NCBI GenBank assembly: GCA_014284505.1
Contig: JAAFYY010000001.1
Span: 4,464,001 to 4,528,000, forward strand
Length of the DNA: 64,000 bases
From: Streptacidiphilus sp. 4-A2
Lineage (GTDB): Bacteria; Actinomycetota; Actinomycetes; Streptomycetales; Streptomycetaceae
Direction: 5' to 3'
Positions 18,414 through 28,009 of this stretch are shown here, piece after piece (the first letter of the stretch is position 1; each line of letters opens with the position of its first letter). The notes under the pieces were generated by a model that worked only from the letters and a program-made list of their open reading frames with translations, was not told the DNA's origin and did not search any database. The position numbers and the translations under genes were made by a program.

Positions 18414-18735
18414 ATGATCATGCTGTTGTCGGATCAGGAGATCGAGCGGCGGTTGGCGGCGCTGCCCGGTTGGGAGCGGCGGGGTGACACCATCACGCGG
18501 CTGGTGCCGGTGCGGTAATCACGCCGGAGTGGCGCTGATCGTGCATGTCGCGGACGTCTCCCGGCTCACCTCGCACCACGCGGACATCAACCTGTCGGCC
18601 GACGGGGTGCGGTTCACGGTCACGACGCACGCCGCCGGAGGCCGGCTGACGGTGGCCGACTTCGAACTCGCTCAACGGATCGACGCGATTGCCGCCGGAC
18701 ACGCCGCAGTCTGGGATCTCGGGCCGGGCGTCTAG
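18414..18735 (+). CDS. Pterin-4a-carbinolamine dehydratase family protein (one frameshift)
   Basis: Small enzyme family that dehydrates 4a-hydroxytetrahydrobiopterin. Reading: MLLSDQEIERRLAALPGWER (N-terminus), then after a shift near 18518-18524 VALIVHVADVSRLTSHHADI, which carries the family's conserved HH-D/P-D site (here SHHADINLS), and FELAQRIDAIAAGHA at the C-terminus. Start ATG 18414 or 18420. The stretch joining the two parts is shorter than usual, so a small deletion besides the one-base shift is possible. No aromatic-hydroxylase gene nearby. Confidence 0.75.
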
Positions 18736-18860
18736 CACGACCGCCACCCCCGCGAGTGGGCCTCGACTCCTCAACACCCATGGGGGGCTGGGGCGGTGGC
18801 GCGCTCCTGGGCGGGCAGCTCGGCCCCGCGCCCCCGGCACGTCGCGTCGACCGAACAGGC

Positions 18861-18892
18861 GAGGGCCGCCCTGCCTGGACAGGACGGCCCTC
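18861..18892 (-). terminator. Hairpin after the collagen-like gene
   Basis: Arms GAGGGCCGCCCTG and CAGGACGGCCCTC (one mismatch) with loop CCTGGA, 23 bp past the stop of the minus-strand collagen-like gene and also downstream of the plus-strand dehydratase gene, so it may serve both. Confidence 0.75.
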
Positions 18893-18914
18893 GACCGACT
18901 CGCTCCGGCGACTT

Positions 18915-21581
18915 CTAGGCGCTCTTCGCGCAGACCGCGACCGGCGTCACCGTGTCGGCGGAGCTTGTGTTGTTCACGGCGAGGTTCCACCGGTCCAGAT
19001 TGTCGGACGGGTACGAGCTGATGACGTAGGTGGTGCTGCTGCTGGGCCCGATCAACCCGCCTCCGATGGCCTTGGTGCCCGTGGGACAGAGGACCTCGAA
19101 CGTCTTCCGTCCCGTCGGAACACTGGTCGCGGTGCCCTTCACAAGCTGCGGTGCCACCACGGCGTCCTTGCCTGCGGCCCCGGCGTCGCCCTTCGGCCCT
19201 GCACCCCGGCATCCCCTTGGCACCCACCGTGCCCGGGGTACCCGCCACGCCCTGGGCGCCGGTGTCGCCCTTCGGGCCCTGGGCACCTGTCTCGCCGGTG
19301 GCACCCTGCGGCCCTGGGGACCCGCAGCTCCGGTGTCACCCTTCGGACCGGCCGGGCCGGGGTCGCCCTTCACACCCGACGCGCCCGTGTCGCCCTTCGC
19401 CCCCTGCGGACCTACCGCGCCGGGGTCACCCTTGACGCCGGCGGCACCGTTGCCGCCAGCAGGCCCGGCATCACCCTTCACACCGCCGGGCCAGCCGGAC
19501 CAGTTGCGCCCTTGGCGCCCGGAGCGCCGTCCGCGCCGGTATCACCCTTCAGACCCTGCGGGCCCACCGCACCAGCGTCGCCCTTGGCACCGGCCTGACC
19601 CGCAACTCCCGTATCACCCTTCGGACCGGCCGGGCCGGGGTCACCCTTCACACCCGACGCGCCCGTGTCGCCCTTCGGTCCCTGAGCGCCCGCCGCCCAG
19701 GGTCGCCCTTCACACCCGGCACGCCATTGGCACCTGCGGGACCGGCATCACCCTTCACACCGGCCGGGCCAGCCGGGCCGGTGTCACCCTTGGCACCCGG
19801 AGCGCCATCCGCACCAGAGTCACCCTTCGGACCCTGCGGACCCACCGCACCCGGATCACCCTTCCCGCCGGCCGGGCCCGCAGCCCTGGGTCACCCTTCG
19901 CACCAGCAGGGCCGGGGTCACCCTTCACACCCGACGCGCCCGTGTCGCCCTTCGCCCCCTGCGAGCCCGCCGCACCAGGGTCGCCCTTCGCGCCCGCAGC
20001 ACCATTGGCGCCAGCCGGACCCGCATCACCCCTCGGACCAACCGGGCCCGCCGGACCCGCATCACCCTTCACGCCCTGAGCGCCATCCGCACCGGAGTCA
20101 CCCTTCAGGCCCTGCGGACCGACCTCGCCGGGGTCGCCCTTCGCGCCAGCCGGACCCGCCGCGCCGGGGTCTCCCTTCACGCCAGCAGGGCCTGGGCCCC
20201 TTCACTCCGGACGCACCGGTGTCGCCCTTCGGCCCCTGCACACCCGTCGCACCCGGGTCGCCCTTCACACCAGCAGCACCAGCGGGCCCGGCATCGCCCT
20301 TCGCGCCAGCCGGACCCGGGTCGCCCTTCACCCCTGCGGGCCTACCGCGCCGGGGTCACCCTTGACACCAGCCGGACCCGGGTCGCCCTTCACACCGAAC
20401 GCACCGGTGTCGCCCTTCGGCCCTTGCGCACCCACCGCACCCGGGTCACCCTTCGCGCCCGCTGCACCATTGGCGCCAGCCGGACCCGCATCGCCCTTCG
20501 CACCGGCAGGGCCGGCAGGGCCGGAGTCGCCCTTCACCCCGGCCGGACCAGCAGCCCCCGGGGTCACCCTTCATGCCAGCCGGACCGGGGTCGCCCTTCA
20601 CGCCGGCGCACCCGTGTCGCCCCTCGGCCCCTGCGCACCCGCCGCGCCGGGGTCGCCCTTGGCGCCCGCAGCACCATTGGCGCCAGCCGAACCAGCCTGA
20701 CCCGGGTCGCCCTTCGACCCCTGCGGACCTGCCGCACCCGAATCGCCCTTCGCACCAGCTGGGCCGGGTCACCCTTCGGGCCCTGCGCACCCGGGTCGCC
20801 TTTCGCACCAGCAGCGCCGTTGGCGCCGGCAGGACCCGGCTGACCCGGATCGCCTTTCGCACCAGCCGGACCAGCAGCCCCACGTCACCCTTCGTACCAG
20901 CCGGTCCCGGGTCGCCCTGCACCCCAGTCGCGCCGGTTTCGCCCTCGGCCCCTGCGCACCCGCCGTGCCGGGGTCGCCCTTGGCACCGGCAACACCGGCG
21001 GTCCCGGGTCGCCCTTCACGCCAGGCGCACCCGCCTCGCCCTTCGACCCCTGCGCACCCGTCGCGCCCGGATCGCCCTTCACGCCAGCTGGGCCGGCAGG
21101 TCCGGAGTCACCCTTCGGGCCGGCTTCTCCCGGTGTTCCGGCCGACCCCGGGCACCTGGCTCCCCCTGTGGCCCCCGGGAGCCGGGGTCGCCCTTCGGGC
21201 CCGGTCGCCTTTCGGGCCTCGGGGGCCGACGGTGGCGCCGCCGTTGGTACAGAAGCCCACGGGGCCGGAGCTGGTGACATACCGTGCGCTCATCCAACCA
21301 CTGCGGTTGGCTAGCCGGTACCACAGGTCGTTGCCGTTGACGTTCTGACCGTGGACCTGGCAGGCGAGGAGCACCTGCGCGCCTCTGGCGTACTTGCCGA
21401 TGGCCTCGGACTTCGCCGTCGGCTGCGCTCGTACAAACTGTTCGACGGGAGGGAGCACCTTGCCGCCGACCGGGCCCGCCGCCTGAGCGATCGAGGGGAC
21501 GCACAACGACACGGTCACCCCTATAGCGACGGTGCCCAACACCACACGCTTCCCGGCAAAGACAGCTCTAAAATCATTCAT
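18915..21581 (-). CDS. Secreted collagen-like protein (Gly-X-Y repeats), many frameshifts
   Basis: Predicted secreted structural protein of nearly 890 residues. From ATG 21581: signal peptide (RAVFAGKRVVLGTVAIGVTV then SLCVPSIAQAAG), a globular N-terminal domain of about 110 residues (SEAIGKYARGAQVLLACQVH, NDLWYRLANRSGWMSARYV: SH3b-like with paired Cys), then roughly 650 residues of collagen triplets (GPKGDTGASGVKGDPGPAG and variants, GAxGxKGDxG period), and a C-terminal domain (TFEVLCPTGTKAIGGGLIG, two Cys, ending TPVAVCAKSA). The triplet region is cut into about a dozen pieces in different frames; every piece is Gly-X-Y, so these are indels in repetitive DNA. The fold would be a trimeric triple helix at the cell surface or in the aerial sheath. 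No sortase motif or hydroxylase gene seen. Confidence 0.85.
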
Positions 21582-21721
21582 ATGACGATATAGATCGGCG
21601 GAAATCAGACCCCGGCTCACGCCTCCGGCGCGGCGTCTGGAGTTCACCCGAACGGCGCCGGTCCGGGCCGGGAGGCAGCTGTCCGGGTTCCGCAGCTCAG
21701 GCCGGCGCGAGTCGTCAGGGC

Positions 21722-22072
21722 GGGCAGCGCGGTGAGCTCCGCCAGTGCCTCCGGCGGGCCGCAGAGGCCATCGCCGCTGGGGACGAACCCCAGGGCGGCG
21801 GCGACCGGCACCTCTGGCCGGGCACTGCGGCCGACGGCATCCGGATGCTGGACGACGAGTGGCTGCGGTTCCGGACCCGCGTCGAATCCCTCGGCGACGA
21901 GCGCCTCCTCCAGCCCATGGGCCCCCGCGCCGGCGCCTACAGCCAGGAGAGCCACCTGCTCCTCGCTCTCCATGCCCTGGACGAAACAGCCCACCAAGGT
22001 GCCGGGTTGGGTCTCCTTCGCGACCTCTTCCGGCATGGTTCCGTCGCGGGGCCGACGGCGACGGTCCGCTGA
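21722..22072 (+). pseudogene. DinB-superfamily C-terminal remnant
   Basis: The frame RQCLRRAAEAIAAGDEPQ, GIRMLDDEWLRFRTRVESLG, SHLLLALHALDETAHQGAGL, GLLRDLF matches the second half of a DinB-like four-helix protein (thiol S-transferase-type superfamily, with the ALDETAHHGAE-like metal helix). The first half, including the N-terminal helices, is missing: the sequence upstream is the divergent collagen-like gene and its promoter. No start codon with a ribosome binding site fits. I read it as a truncated, probably non-functional gene. Confidence 0.5.
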
Positions 22073-22154
22073 CGGTCAGCGGCCGGCCAGGACGGGGCAG
22101 CCGCTTGCCGGGGTGGGCCTGCCTTGCCGGGGTGGGCCTGCCTTGCCCGGTGGG

Positions 22155-22583
22155 TCAGTTGCGCTCGCAGTCCGTGCCGCTGTAGCAGGGCGCGTAGTAG
22201 GTGTCAGTGGGAGCGGGCTGCGGAGTTGTGTCCCCGTAGTGGTGCTGAGCCGAAAGTCCCATCACCCCGACCACGACCGCGACGAGCAACTGAATGCAGG
22301 CGGTCCACGGTGCGCGTAGCAGCGCGGCCGGCAGAGCGATCGCGAGCGCGGCGATCGCGATGCCGATCTCCCATCCGGCGAAGACAAGTTGGGAGTGGTC
22401 GAATTCAGCGGTGGTGACCGGGACGAGGGTGAAGCCGGCGAGGATGCCACGAAGCATCCAGACGGCGACCTCCACGAACAGGAGGCTCAGCGCGAAGCCG
22501 ACGTCACCAGCCCGAGGCGGTCTCGGCGGCAGCAGCCGACGGCGGCGTACCGGAACTGCGATGTCCGGAGGGGCTGAACTCAT
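22155..22583 (-). CDS. Small integral membrane protein, unknown function
   Basis: About 142 residues from ATG 22583 (MSSAPPDIAVPVRRRRLLPP). Four hydrophobic segments: FALSLLFVEVAVWMLRGIL, LVFAGWEIGIAIAALAIAL, WTACIQLLVAVVVGVMGLS and a short first one, with a basic N-terminal tail (inside) and a C-terminal tail with two Cys (APCYSGTDCERN) probably outside. It resembles small streptomycete DUF6234-type membrane proteins, but I am not certain. Fully open. The neighbours give no hint. Confidence 0.65.
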   Translation of the reverse strand: MSSAPPDIAVPVRRRRLLPPRPPRAGDVGFALSLLFVEVAVWMLRGILAGFTLVPVTTAEFDHSQLVFAGWEIGIAIAALAIALPAALLRAPWTACIQLLVAVVVGVMGLSAQHHYGDTTPQPAPTDTYYAPCYSGTDCERN

Positions 22584-22713
22584 CCGGCCAGTCTCGCCGT
22601 TGGGGCGCGGCCGTCCTGAGTACGGATACTCAGACGCCAGGAGCCTGGACCTGGGGCCGGTTCGGCACCGGCGGGGCGCAATTCGGTGGCTTCGGTTCAT
22701 CGGCGCTGGTTGG

Positions 22714-23572
22714 ATGACCGACGTGACTGAGGTTGTTGAACTGCTGTGCAGGCTGGAGCACTACTACGACGCGGTACCCCGCTCGGCGGCCCGGGTCGAG
22801 GAGTACGGGCCGCTGACCCTGTTCGTCCGGGAGGGAACGGCTTCCCCTTCTACGCGCGGCCGTCCGTGGGGTGGTCCGGGACGGTGAGCGCCACCGAGGT
22901 GGCGGGGTGCTCGCCCGGCAGCGGGAGCTCGGGGTCGCCGAGAGCTTCGAGTGGGTCGCCGAGAGCACCCCGGGTCTGCGGACCGCCGTCGAGCGGGCGG
23001 GCCTGGTGGTGCACGAGCACCCCCTGCTGGTACTCGAACCCCAGGTGCCGCTCCCGGAACTGCCGGAACGGTCCGACGGCGTCGTCCCACGCGTCCTGGG
23101 CGCGGACGATCCGGCGCTGCCGAGCGCGCTGGCCCTGCTCCACCTGGCCTTCGGCGAGCCGGGCACCCAAGTGGGCACGGCCGGTGCGGCCGAGCTGGAC
23201 GAGGCCGTCGCCGGGCGGGCCGCCGACGGGTCGGTGGAGCGCGTCGCATCGCGGATCCGGGCCGGGCTGACCCGTGTCGCCGGAGCGGTCCAGGACGGAC
23301 GGGCCCTGTCTGCCGGGCAGCACCAACCCGTGGGCGCCGTGAGCGAGATCGTCGGGATGGGGACGCTGCCGGCCGCCCGCCGACGCGGCCTCGCACTCGC
23401 GGTCACGGCCGCCCTGGTCCGCGACGCGCGCTCGCGCGGGGTCGGGACCGTGTTCCTGTCCGCGAGCGACGACGATGTCGCCCGGATCTACAGCCGGCTC
23501 GGCTTCCGCCGGGTGGGCACCGCCCTGATCGCAGAACCGACCGAACCGGCGGAACCGACCGAGCCGGCCTGA
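22714..23572 (+). CDS. GNAT-family N-acetyltransferase (frameshifted)
   Basis: Predicted acetyl-CoA dependent transferase. N-terminal half from ATG 22714 (MTDVTEVVELLCRLEHYYDA), a double-GNAT layout with the acetyl-CoA site in the C-terminal domain: SEIVGMGTLPAARRRGLALA (the R/Q-x-x-G-x-G/A loop), VFLSASDDDVARIYSRLGFR at the C-terminus. Two one-base deletions, near 22832 (GGGAACGG) and near 22905 (GGGGG reads GGGG). The protein ends in an unusual EPTEPAEPTEPA tail; the same ACCGA repeat continues past the stop. Substrate unknown. Confidence 0.78.
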
Positions 23573-23654
23573 CCGGCCTGACCGAACGAACCGACCGAGC
23601 CGCCGGAACCGACCGATCAGCTGTGACGCGAAGGCATGCCTGCCCTGTGCACGG

Positions 23655-24383
23655 CTACAGGTGCCGCATCCACAGGTTGGTTTCGGCGTAGAGCCCGTGG
23701 TCCCGCTCGCAGTCGATCGTGACCAGGTCGAGGGCGCCCGGGACGACGTACTGTCCGGACTGGGGAAAGGCCATTCCTGTCCACTTCTCCCAGTTCGCAA
23801 CGGTTCCGGGGACGACCATGGAGCGCGGAGCCGGGGCCAGGACGGTTGCCCCGAGCCGCTCGTGGGTGCGGATCCAGTGGTCCAGGTGCAGGCCGTCGGC
23901 GCGCTTCCAGCGGGCGAAATCCGCCATCGGCATCAGCGGGTACTGCGCCTTCAGCGGCGGTCGCACCGGGACGATCACCCGGTGCAGCCCGGCCGCGACG
24001 GCCCGCTCCCGCAGTGCGGTGATCACCTTTCCCGCCAGTCCACCGCCGGTGCGGTCGGACCGAACGGTGACGGCCATGATGCACAGGGTGTCGGGCCGGA
24101 CGGAATTCTCGTGCTCGGTCACCGCGTCGACCAGGGCGCCGTCGTAGCCCTCGGGGAGCGTGGCGGTCCCGCCGTCCCAGCGCAGCGCCACCGCCCGCCC
24201 GTCGGCCATGACTTCGCCGTCCTCCACCAACGTGACGTCGTACTCCGGGAAGTAGGCCGTGACCCGGTCGCGGTGGCTGTTCGAGAGCGGGTCGCGCAGG
24301 ACGAACGCCGGCCAGCCGTCCCGGAGCACGGCTCTGGCCTGCTGCTGGAGTTCGGGCTGCTCGCTGCTGGTGACAGTCTTCAT
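23655..24383 (-). CDS. GNAT-like N-acetyltransferase
   Basis: Intact protein of about 242 residues from ATG 24383 (MKTVTSSEQPELQQQARAVL). Core: VRPDTLCIMAVTVRSDRTGG, GLAGKVITALRERAVAAGLH (acetyl-CoA binding loop and helix), VIVPVRPPLKAQYPLMPMAD. The C-terminal third (THERLGATVLAPAPRSMVVP, WTGMAFPQSGQYVVPGALD) matches a streptomycete family of long GNAT proteins of unknown substrate. Convergent with the acetyltransferase at 22714-23572 but not closely similar to it. Confidence 0.78.
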   Translation of the reverse strand: MKTVTSSEQPELQQQARAVLRDGWPAFVLRDPLSNSHRDRVTAYFPEYDVTLVEDGEVMADGRAVALRWDGGTATLPEGYDGALVDAVTEHENSVRPDTLCIMAVTVRSDRTGGGLAGKVITALRERAVAAGLHRVIVPVRPPLKAQYPLMPMADFARWKRADGLHLDHWIRTHERLGATVLAPAPRSMVVPGTVANWEKWTGMAFPQSGQYVVPGALDLVTIDCERDHGLYAETNLWMRHL

Positions 24384-24467
24384 CCTGGACACCCGCTGAT
24401 CATAGAGATCCCCGCAGCTCCGCCCGCGTCGACCGGCGTCCTCAACCAGCGCTCCTGGAAGAGCAGT

Positions 24468-24999
24468 TCAGCCAAGGCAGAGGTGGTGCAGCAACAGCAG
24501 CGCGGAGGCCGAGTTGGCGGCTCGCAGCTCACCCTTGACCACCAGCTCGGGTATCCGTTCCAGCGGGACCCACTCGCGGCGCTGCGACTCGGCGTCGTCC
24601 TCGGGCGGGCCGAGGTATTCGGCGCTGCGGGACCAGTAGACGTGGTGCAGGGAGTCGGTGATCCCGTTCGCGGGCTCCACGGTGAGCAGGTGCTCCAGCG
24701 GTCCGGGCCGCCAGCCGGTCTCCTCCAGCATCTCCCGGGCGGCGGCCGCCTCCGGCAACTCGCCCGGTTCGACCCCCCCCGGGCAGTTCCCAGCCCCAGC
24801 TGTCGGTGATGAAGCGGTGCCGCCACAGCAGCAGCACCTCGTCCCGCTCGTTGACGGCGGCGGCCAGCGCCGCCGGGCGCAGCCGCAGCACATAGTGGTC
24901 GAGGTGGCGGCCGTCGGGCAGTTCGACGTCGGCGAGGTCGACCCGCAGCCACGGATTGCCGTAGACCTCCCGCTGCCCCAGGTTCTTCCACACCGACAC
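24468..24999 (-). CDS. NUDIX hydrolase (one frameshift)
   Basis: Hydrolase of nucleoside diphosphates linked to another moiety, possibly ADP-ribose-type given the length. From GTG 24999: SVWKNLGQREVYGNPWLRVD, RDEVLLLWRHRFITDSWGWE, then the Nudix box GGVEPGELPEAAAAREMLEE with TGW (pattern G-x5-E-x7-REuxEExG). An 8-C run at 24773-24780 is one base too long and splits the frame right inside the Nudix box. C-terminus LVVKGELRAANSASALLLLH. About 176 residues. Confidence 0.85.
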
Positions 25000-25346
25000 G
25001 CTGTTCCCCTGCCTCGTCGTCCTGCTCCTGCACACAGGCTCCTGTGCACAGCTCCTGCGTGCGACGCTACCCAGCCGCGCGCGCCGCCTGCGGCGGATTC
25101 ACGCGGCCGGCTGCACCGGGCGGATGCGCCCTTTCCGCACGGCGACCGCTGGGAGGCCGTGGGCGCCATGCGGTTCCGGATGAGCGTGACCGGCACCCGG
25201 GGGCGCCGACCGGACCGATTCCGTAACTGTCAGTAGCCGTTCGAGATGCGAGCGTGAACCATGCCTGCAAGTGTGGTGCGAGCGCCGGTCATACCGATTC
25301 AGGTGTGCGGCGCCGACACCCTCATGAACCCGCAGGAGGCACGACC
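25000..25346. other. Gene-free stretch
   Basis: About 350 bp between the NUDIX start and the small basic gene. Short frames exist on both strands but none has a ribosome binding site with sensible codon bias. It must contain the promoters of both divergent genes; the ribosome binding site CAGGAGG at 25331-25337 belongs to the next gene. Confidence 0.5.
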
Positions 25347-25544
25347 ATGTCGAAGGCCAAGAACCGCGACCGCGCCAAGCCGAAGAGCGCCCTCAACCTC
25401 GCCGAGCACCGCGCCGGGGTCGCCCCCGGCAACACGATGACGGCACCCGGCGAGCACGGGCGAGTCGAGATGCAGACCGAGCCGTCGCACATGACGGACC
25501 GGCCGGTGGCGCGCAAGAAGGAGAAGCGGCTCGGCCACAACTGA
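25347..25544 (+). CDS. Small basic protein (65 aa), conserved in streptomycetes
   Basis: ATG 25347 follows CAGGAGG at good distance. Sequence is Lys/Arg-rich and probably disordered: MSKAKNRDRAKPKSALNLAE at the N-terminus, MTAPGEHGRVEMQTEP in the middle, ARKKEKRLGHN at the end. No domain recognised; small basic proteins of this kind can be nucleic-acid associated. A perfect hairpin terminator follows 52 bp after the stop, so it is a single-gene transcript. Confidence 0.7.
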   Translation: MSKAKNRDRAKPKSALNLAEHRAGVAPGNTMTAPGEHGRVEMQTEPSHMTDRPVARKKEKRLGHN

Positions 25545-25595
25545 TCGGCGGACGCGGGCTGTCAGCAGCATCGCGTCCCCGACGCAGTGAAGCCT

Positions 25596-25635
25596 CGGCG
25601 AGGCAGCGCACCGGCTCCGGTGCGCTGCCTCGCCG
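25596..25635 (+). terminator. Perfect 19-bp hairpin, 2-nt spacer
   Basis: Arms CGGCGAGGCAGCGCACCGG and CCGGTGCGCTGCCTCGCCG separated by CT, 52 bp after the small basic gene. Very stable; intrinsic terminators of streptomycetes often lack a U tract. Confidence 0.85.
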
Positions 25636-26054
25636 CGTGTGCTCCCGGCCGCCGCCCGCCCGCGCCGGGCATGGCGCATCGCCGTCCCCGAGGGAAAAGA
25701 CGGACGACATTCCGTCATCCCCGGCGCTTCGGGATGCGACGGATCGTCCGTGTCCGAGTGCGATGGTTCGGGTGCATGCTGGAGGTGCGGCGGAACCGTA
25801 CCCGCCCAGTTGTCGGCCCGGCTGGAACCCCCGTCAGCTGGGCCGGCACGGCTCAGACGCCCACCCCCGGACCCGACGCCGAGGCCCTCCCCGCCACGGC
25901 GTCGTCAGCGAGGTCCCCGAGGTGGAGCAGCCCGCCGAACCGGCGGGCGGATGGTGATGGCGCGGTAGCCGACGCCCCAGCCGAAGCGGTCGTCGGCCAC
26001 CGCGCCGGAGCGGCCGGGATGTACAGGCCCTCGGCGTACTCACCTCCGTGCGGT

Positions 26055-26096
26055 CGCCTCTGTCCAGGCGCCTCTGTCCAGGCGCCTCTGTCCAGG
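26055..26096. repeat. 14-bp tandem repeat, three copies plus partial
   Basis: CGCCTCTGTCCAGG repeated exactly at 26055, 26069 and 26083, with a partial fourth copy. Lies about 120 bp upstream of the TetR gene; could be an operator array or a slippage-prone minisatellite. Confidence 0.7.
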
Positions 26097-26214
26097 CGCC
26101 TCCCTGCGATGTCCCCCGGTGTCCCCGCGTCCCGCCACCTGGGACAGCCCGCGCCGACTGCCCCGGTCTGCTGCTTAACTGGCCTTGAACGGCATTCCAT
26201 CGACAAGGGACACC

Positions 26215-26814
26215 ATGAGCGAACAGCCCGGCCGGCGCCCGGCGCGGCCCCGGGAGGAGGTGTTCGCGACGGCCATGGCGGCCATCGCCGAGCACGGCCT
26301 CGCCGCGCTGACCATGGCCGGGCTCGGCCGCCAGGTCGGGATGAGCGCCGGGCACCTGCTCTACTACTTCGGCAGCAAGGACCAGTTGCTGCTGGAGACG
26401 CTGCGCTGGAGCGAGGCGCAGTTGGGCGAGCGCCGCCGCGCCGCGCTGGACGCCCCGGCCCCGGCGCACCGGCGGCTGGCCGACTATGTCGACCTCTATC
26501 TGCCCACCGGGGCGGGCGATCCGCGCTGGACCCTGTGGATCGAGGTGTGGGGGCGCTCCCTGGCCGACGAGCGGATGCGGGTCGGCCAGGCCGAGATCGA
26601 GGCCCTGTGGCGGGCCGACCTGGTGGCCCTGCTGGAGCAGGGCATCGCCCGCGGGGAGTTCCGCGCGGTGCCGCCGGGGCGCTTCGCGGTGCGGCTGAGC
26701 GCGCTGCTGGACGGCTTCGGCACTCCGATCGTGGTGGGGCTCCCCGGAACCGACCGCAGGTTCGCTCTCGATCACATCCGGGAGTTCCTGGACGAGTCCC
26801 TGCACCAGCACTGA
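26215..26814 (+). CDS. TetR-family transcriptional regulator
   Basis: Intact 199-residue repressor from ATG 26215 (MSEQPGRRPARPREEVFATA). N-terminal HTH in about residues 12-60: AIAEHGLAALTMAGLGRQVG, MSAGHLLYYFGSKDQLLLET. Ligand-binding helical domain after that (DPRWTLWIEVWGRSLADERM; BetI-like C-terminal type). No regulated enzyme or transporter lies directly beside it; the next gene is a DUF4328 protein. Confidence 0.9.
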   Translation: MSEQPGRRPARPREEVFATAMAAIAEHGLAALTMAGLGRQVGMSAGHLLYYFGSKDQLLLETLRWSEAQLGERRRAALDAPAPAHRRLADYVDLYLPTGAGDPRWTLWIEVWGRSLADERMRVGQAEIEALWRADLVALLEQGIARGEFRAVPPGRFAVRLSALLDGFGTPIVVGLPGTDRRFALDHIREFLDESLHQH

Positions 26815-26919
26815 CGTCGGTTTCCGGCGGCCTTCTATCCGCGTGGACGGATGTCGGAGCGGTCGCATAGCATCAGCCGCCTCCCGCCGCAAAAGTGCGG
26901 GCGATCCGCTGGAGCCCCG

Positions 26920-28002
26920 GTGCTGTGTCCGTCCTGCTCGACCACGTATCTCGATCCCTATGGACGCTGCCCGGCCTGCGGTTTCGTGGGGTCCCGCCGA
27001 CAGCGGCCGGACCGATGCTGATGGGACGGCCGCCGAAGGCCCCGACCGGCCTGTCCATCGCGGTACAGATCCTGTTCGGGGTGCACGTGCTGGCTGCGGT
27101 GGGCACACTGGTCGGGCACATCCTGCAGATCCAGTCCCTGGACGCGAACGGGGTCACCAGCACTTCGGCGAGCTTCCTGCTCGCATTCTCGGGTCTGATC
27201 TTCTACCCGGCTTTCCTGGCACTGACGGTCGTCTTCATCATCTGGACCTACAAGGTCCGCTTCAACGCCGAGCTGATAGCCCCGCAACTGCACCGGAGCT
27301 ACTCGCGTGGCTGGGCGGTCGGCAGCTGGTTCATACCGATCGCCTGGTTCTGGATCCCCCGTCGCGTGCTGGGTGACGTCTGGACGGCCAGCCAGCCCCT
27401 CGGCACAGAGCCGCGCCCGAGCTCGCGCTCGGCGCTGCTCAACTGGTGGTGGGTCTGCTGGTGCGGCATGTGGATCCCGGTCATCGTTAGCGCTGTCATC
27501 ACCGGCATCGCGTACGACCAGTCGGACGGGACCGGCACCCAGTCGGTGTCCGCCCTCAGGGCCGCCGCGATCGTCGCAGCCGTGGGGATGGTGCTGCGGG
27601 CCACGGCGGCGGTGCTCGGCATCCTCGTCGCGCGGAAGATCACCACGTTCCAGCAGGTGCGGATCCTCCAGGGCCCGGGCGAGGGGCACCCCTACGCCGC
27701 GTCTGCCCAGCCGTACCCGGCGATGCCGCCGTTCTACCAGCCGTACGCCCCGGCCCCGGTCGGCTACGCGCCGTACCCGCAGCCGTACCCGCAGCCGATG
27801 GCCGCGCCGCAACCGACCATGCCCCGACCCCGGCCGCGCAGCCCCAGCCCCAGCCCCAGCCCCAGCCCCAGCCCCAGCCTGCGGACGCGCCGGTACCGGC
27901 ACAGGGGAACGCGCCGGCAGTGGAGTTGACCAAGTCCGCGACGGAGGCACCGCCCACGGAGGCCCTCGCCGCACCTGAGCTCCCGCCCCGCCCAGCATCT
28001 GA
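26920..28002 (+). CDS. Zinc-ribbon DUF4328 membrane protein (frameshifted)
   Basis: Membrane protein with an N-terminal zinc ribbon. From GTG 26920: LCPSCSTTYLDPYGRCPACG (two CxxC), then after a missing G near 26993 the membrane domain: IAVQILFGVHVLAAVGTLVG, SASFLLAFSGLIFYPAFLA, GWAVGSWFIPIAWFWIPRRV (DUF4328 signature), LLNWWWVCWCGMWIPVIVSA, AAAIVAAVGMVLRATAAVLG. The C-terminal tail is Pro/Tyr/Gln-rich (PYPQPYPQP and a QP repeat) with shifts near 27830 and 27985; the corrected end is TGA 28000-28002. Function unknown. It converges on a PP2C-like gene (7 bp apart). Confidence 0.78.
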
Positions 28003-28009
28003 CGGTGCG

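Larger units (their letters stand above)
25545..26214. other. Gene-poor stretch of 670 bp
   Basis: Holds the terminator of the small basic gene (25596-25635), a 14-bp tandem repeat (26055-26096) and the promoter of the TetR gene. On the minus strand, 25880-26050 has coding-like composition (ADDRFGWGVGYRAITIRPP after one assumed shift) but I recognise no family and see no start; it may be a fragment of a lost gene. Confidence 0.5.

Noticed and set aside
19030..20365. Long plus-strand Pro/Ser-rich frames over the collagen region
   Set aside because: They mirror Gly-X-Y codons on the other strand (GPSPFTPAGPAG patterns); signal peptide and terminator support the minus strand.
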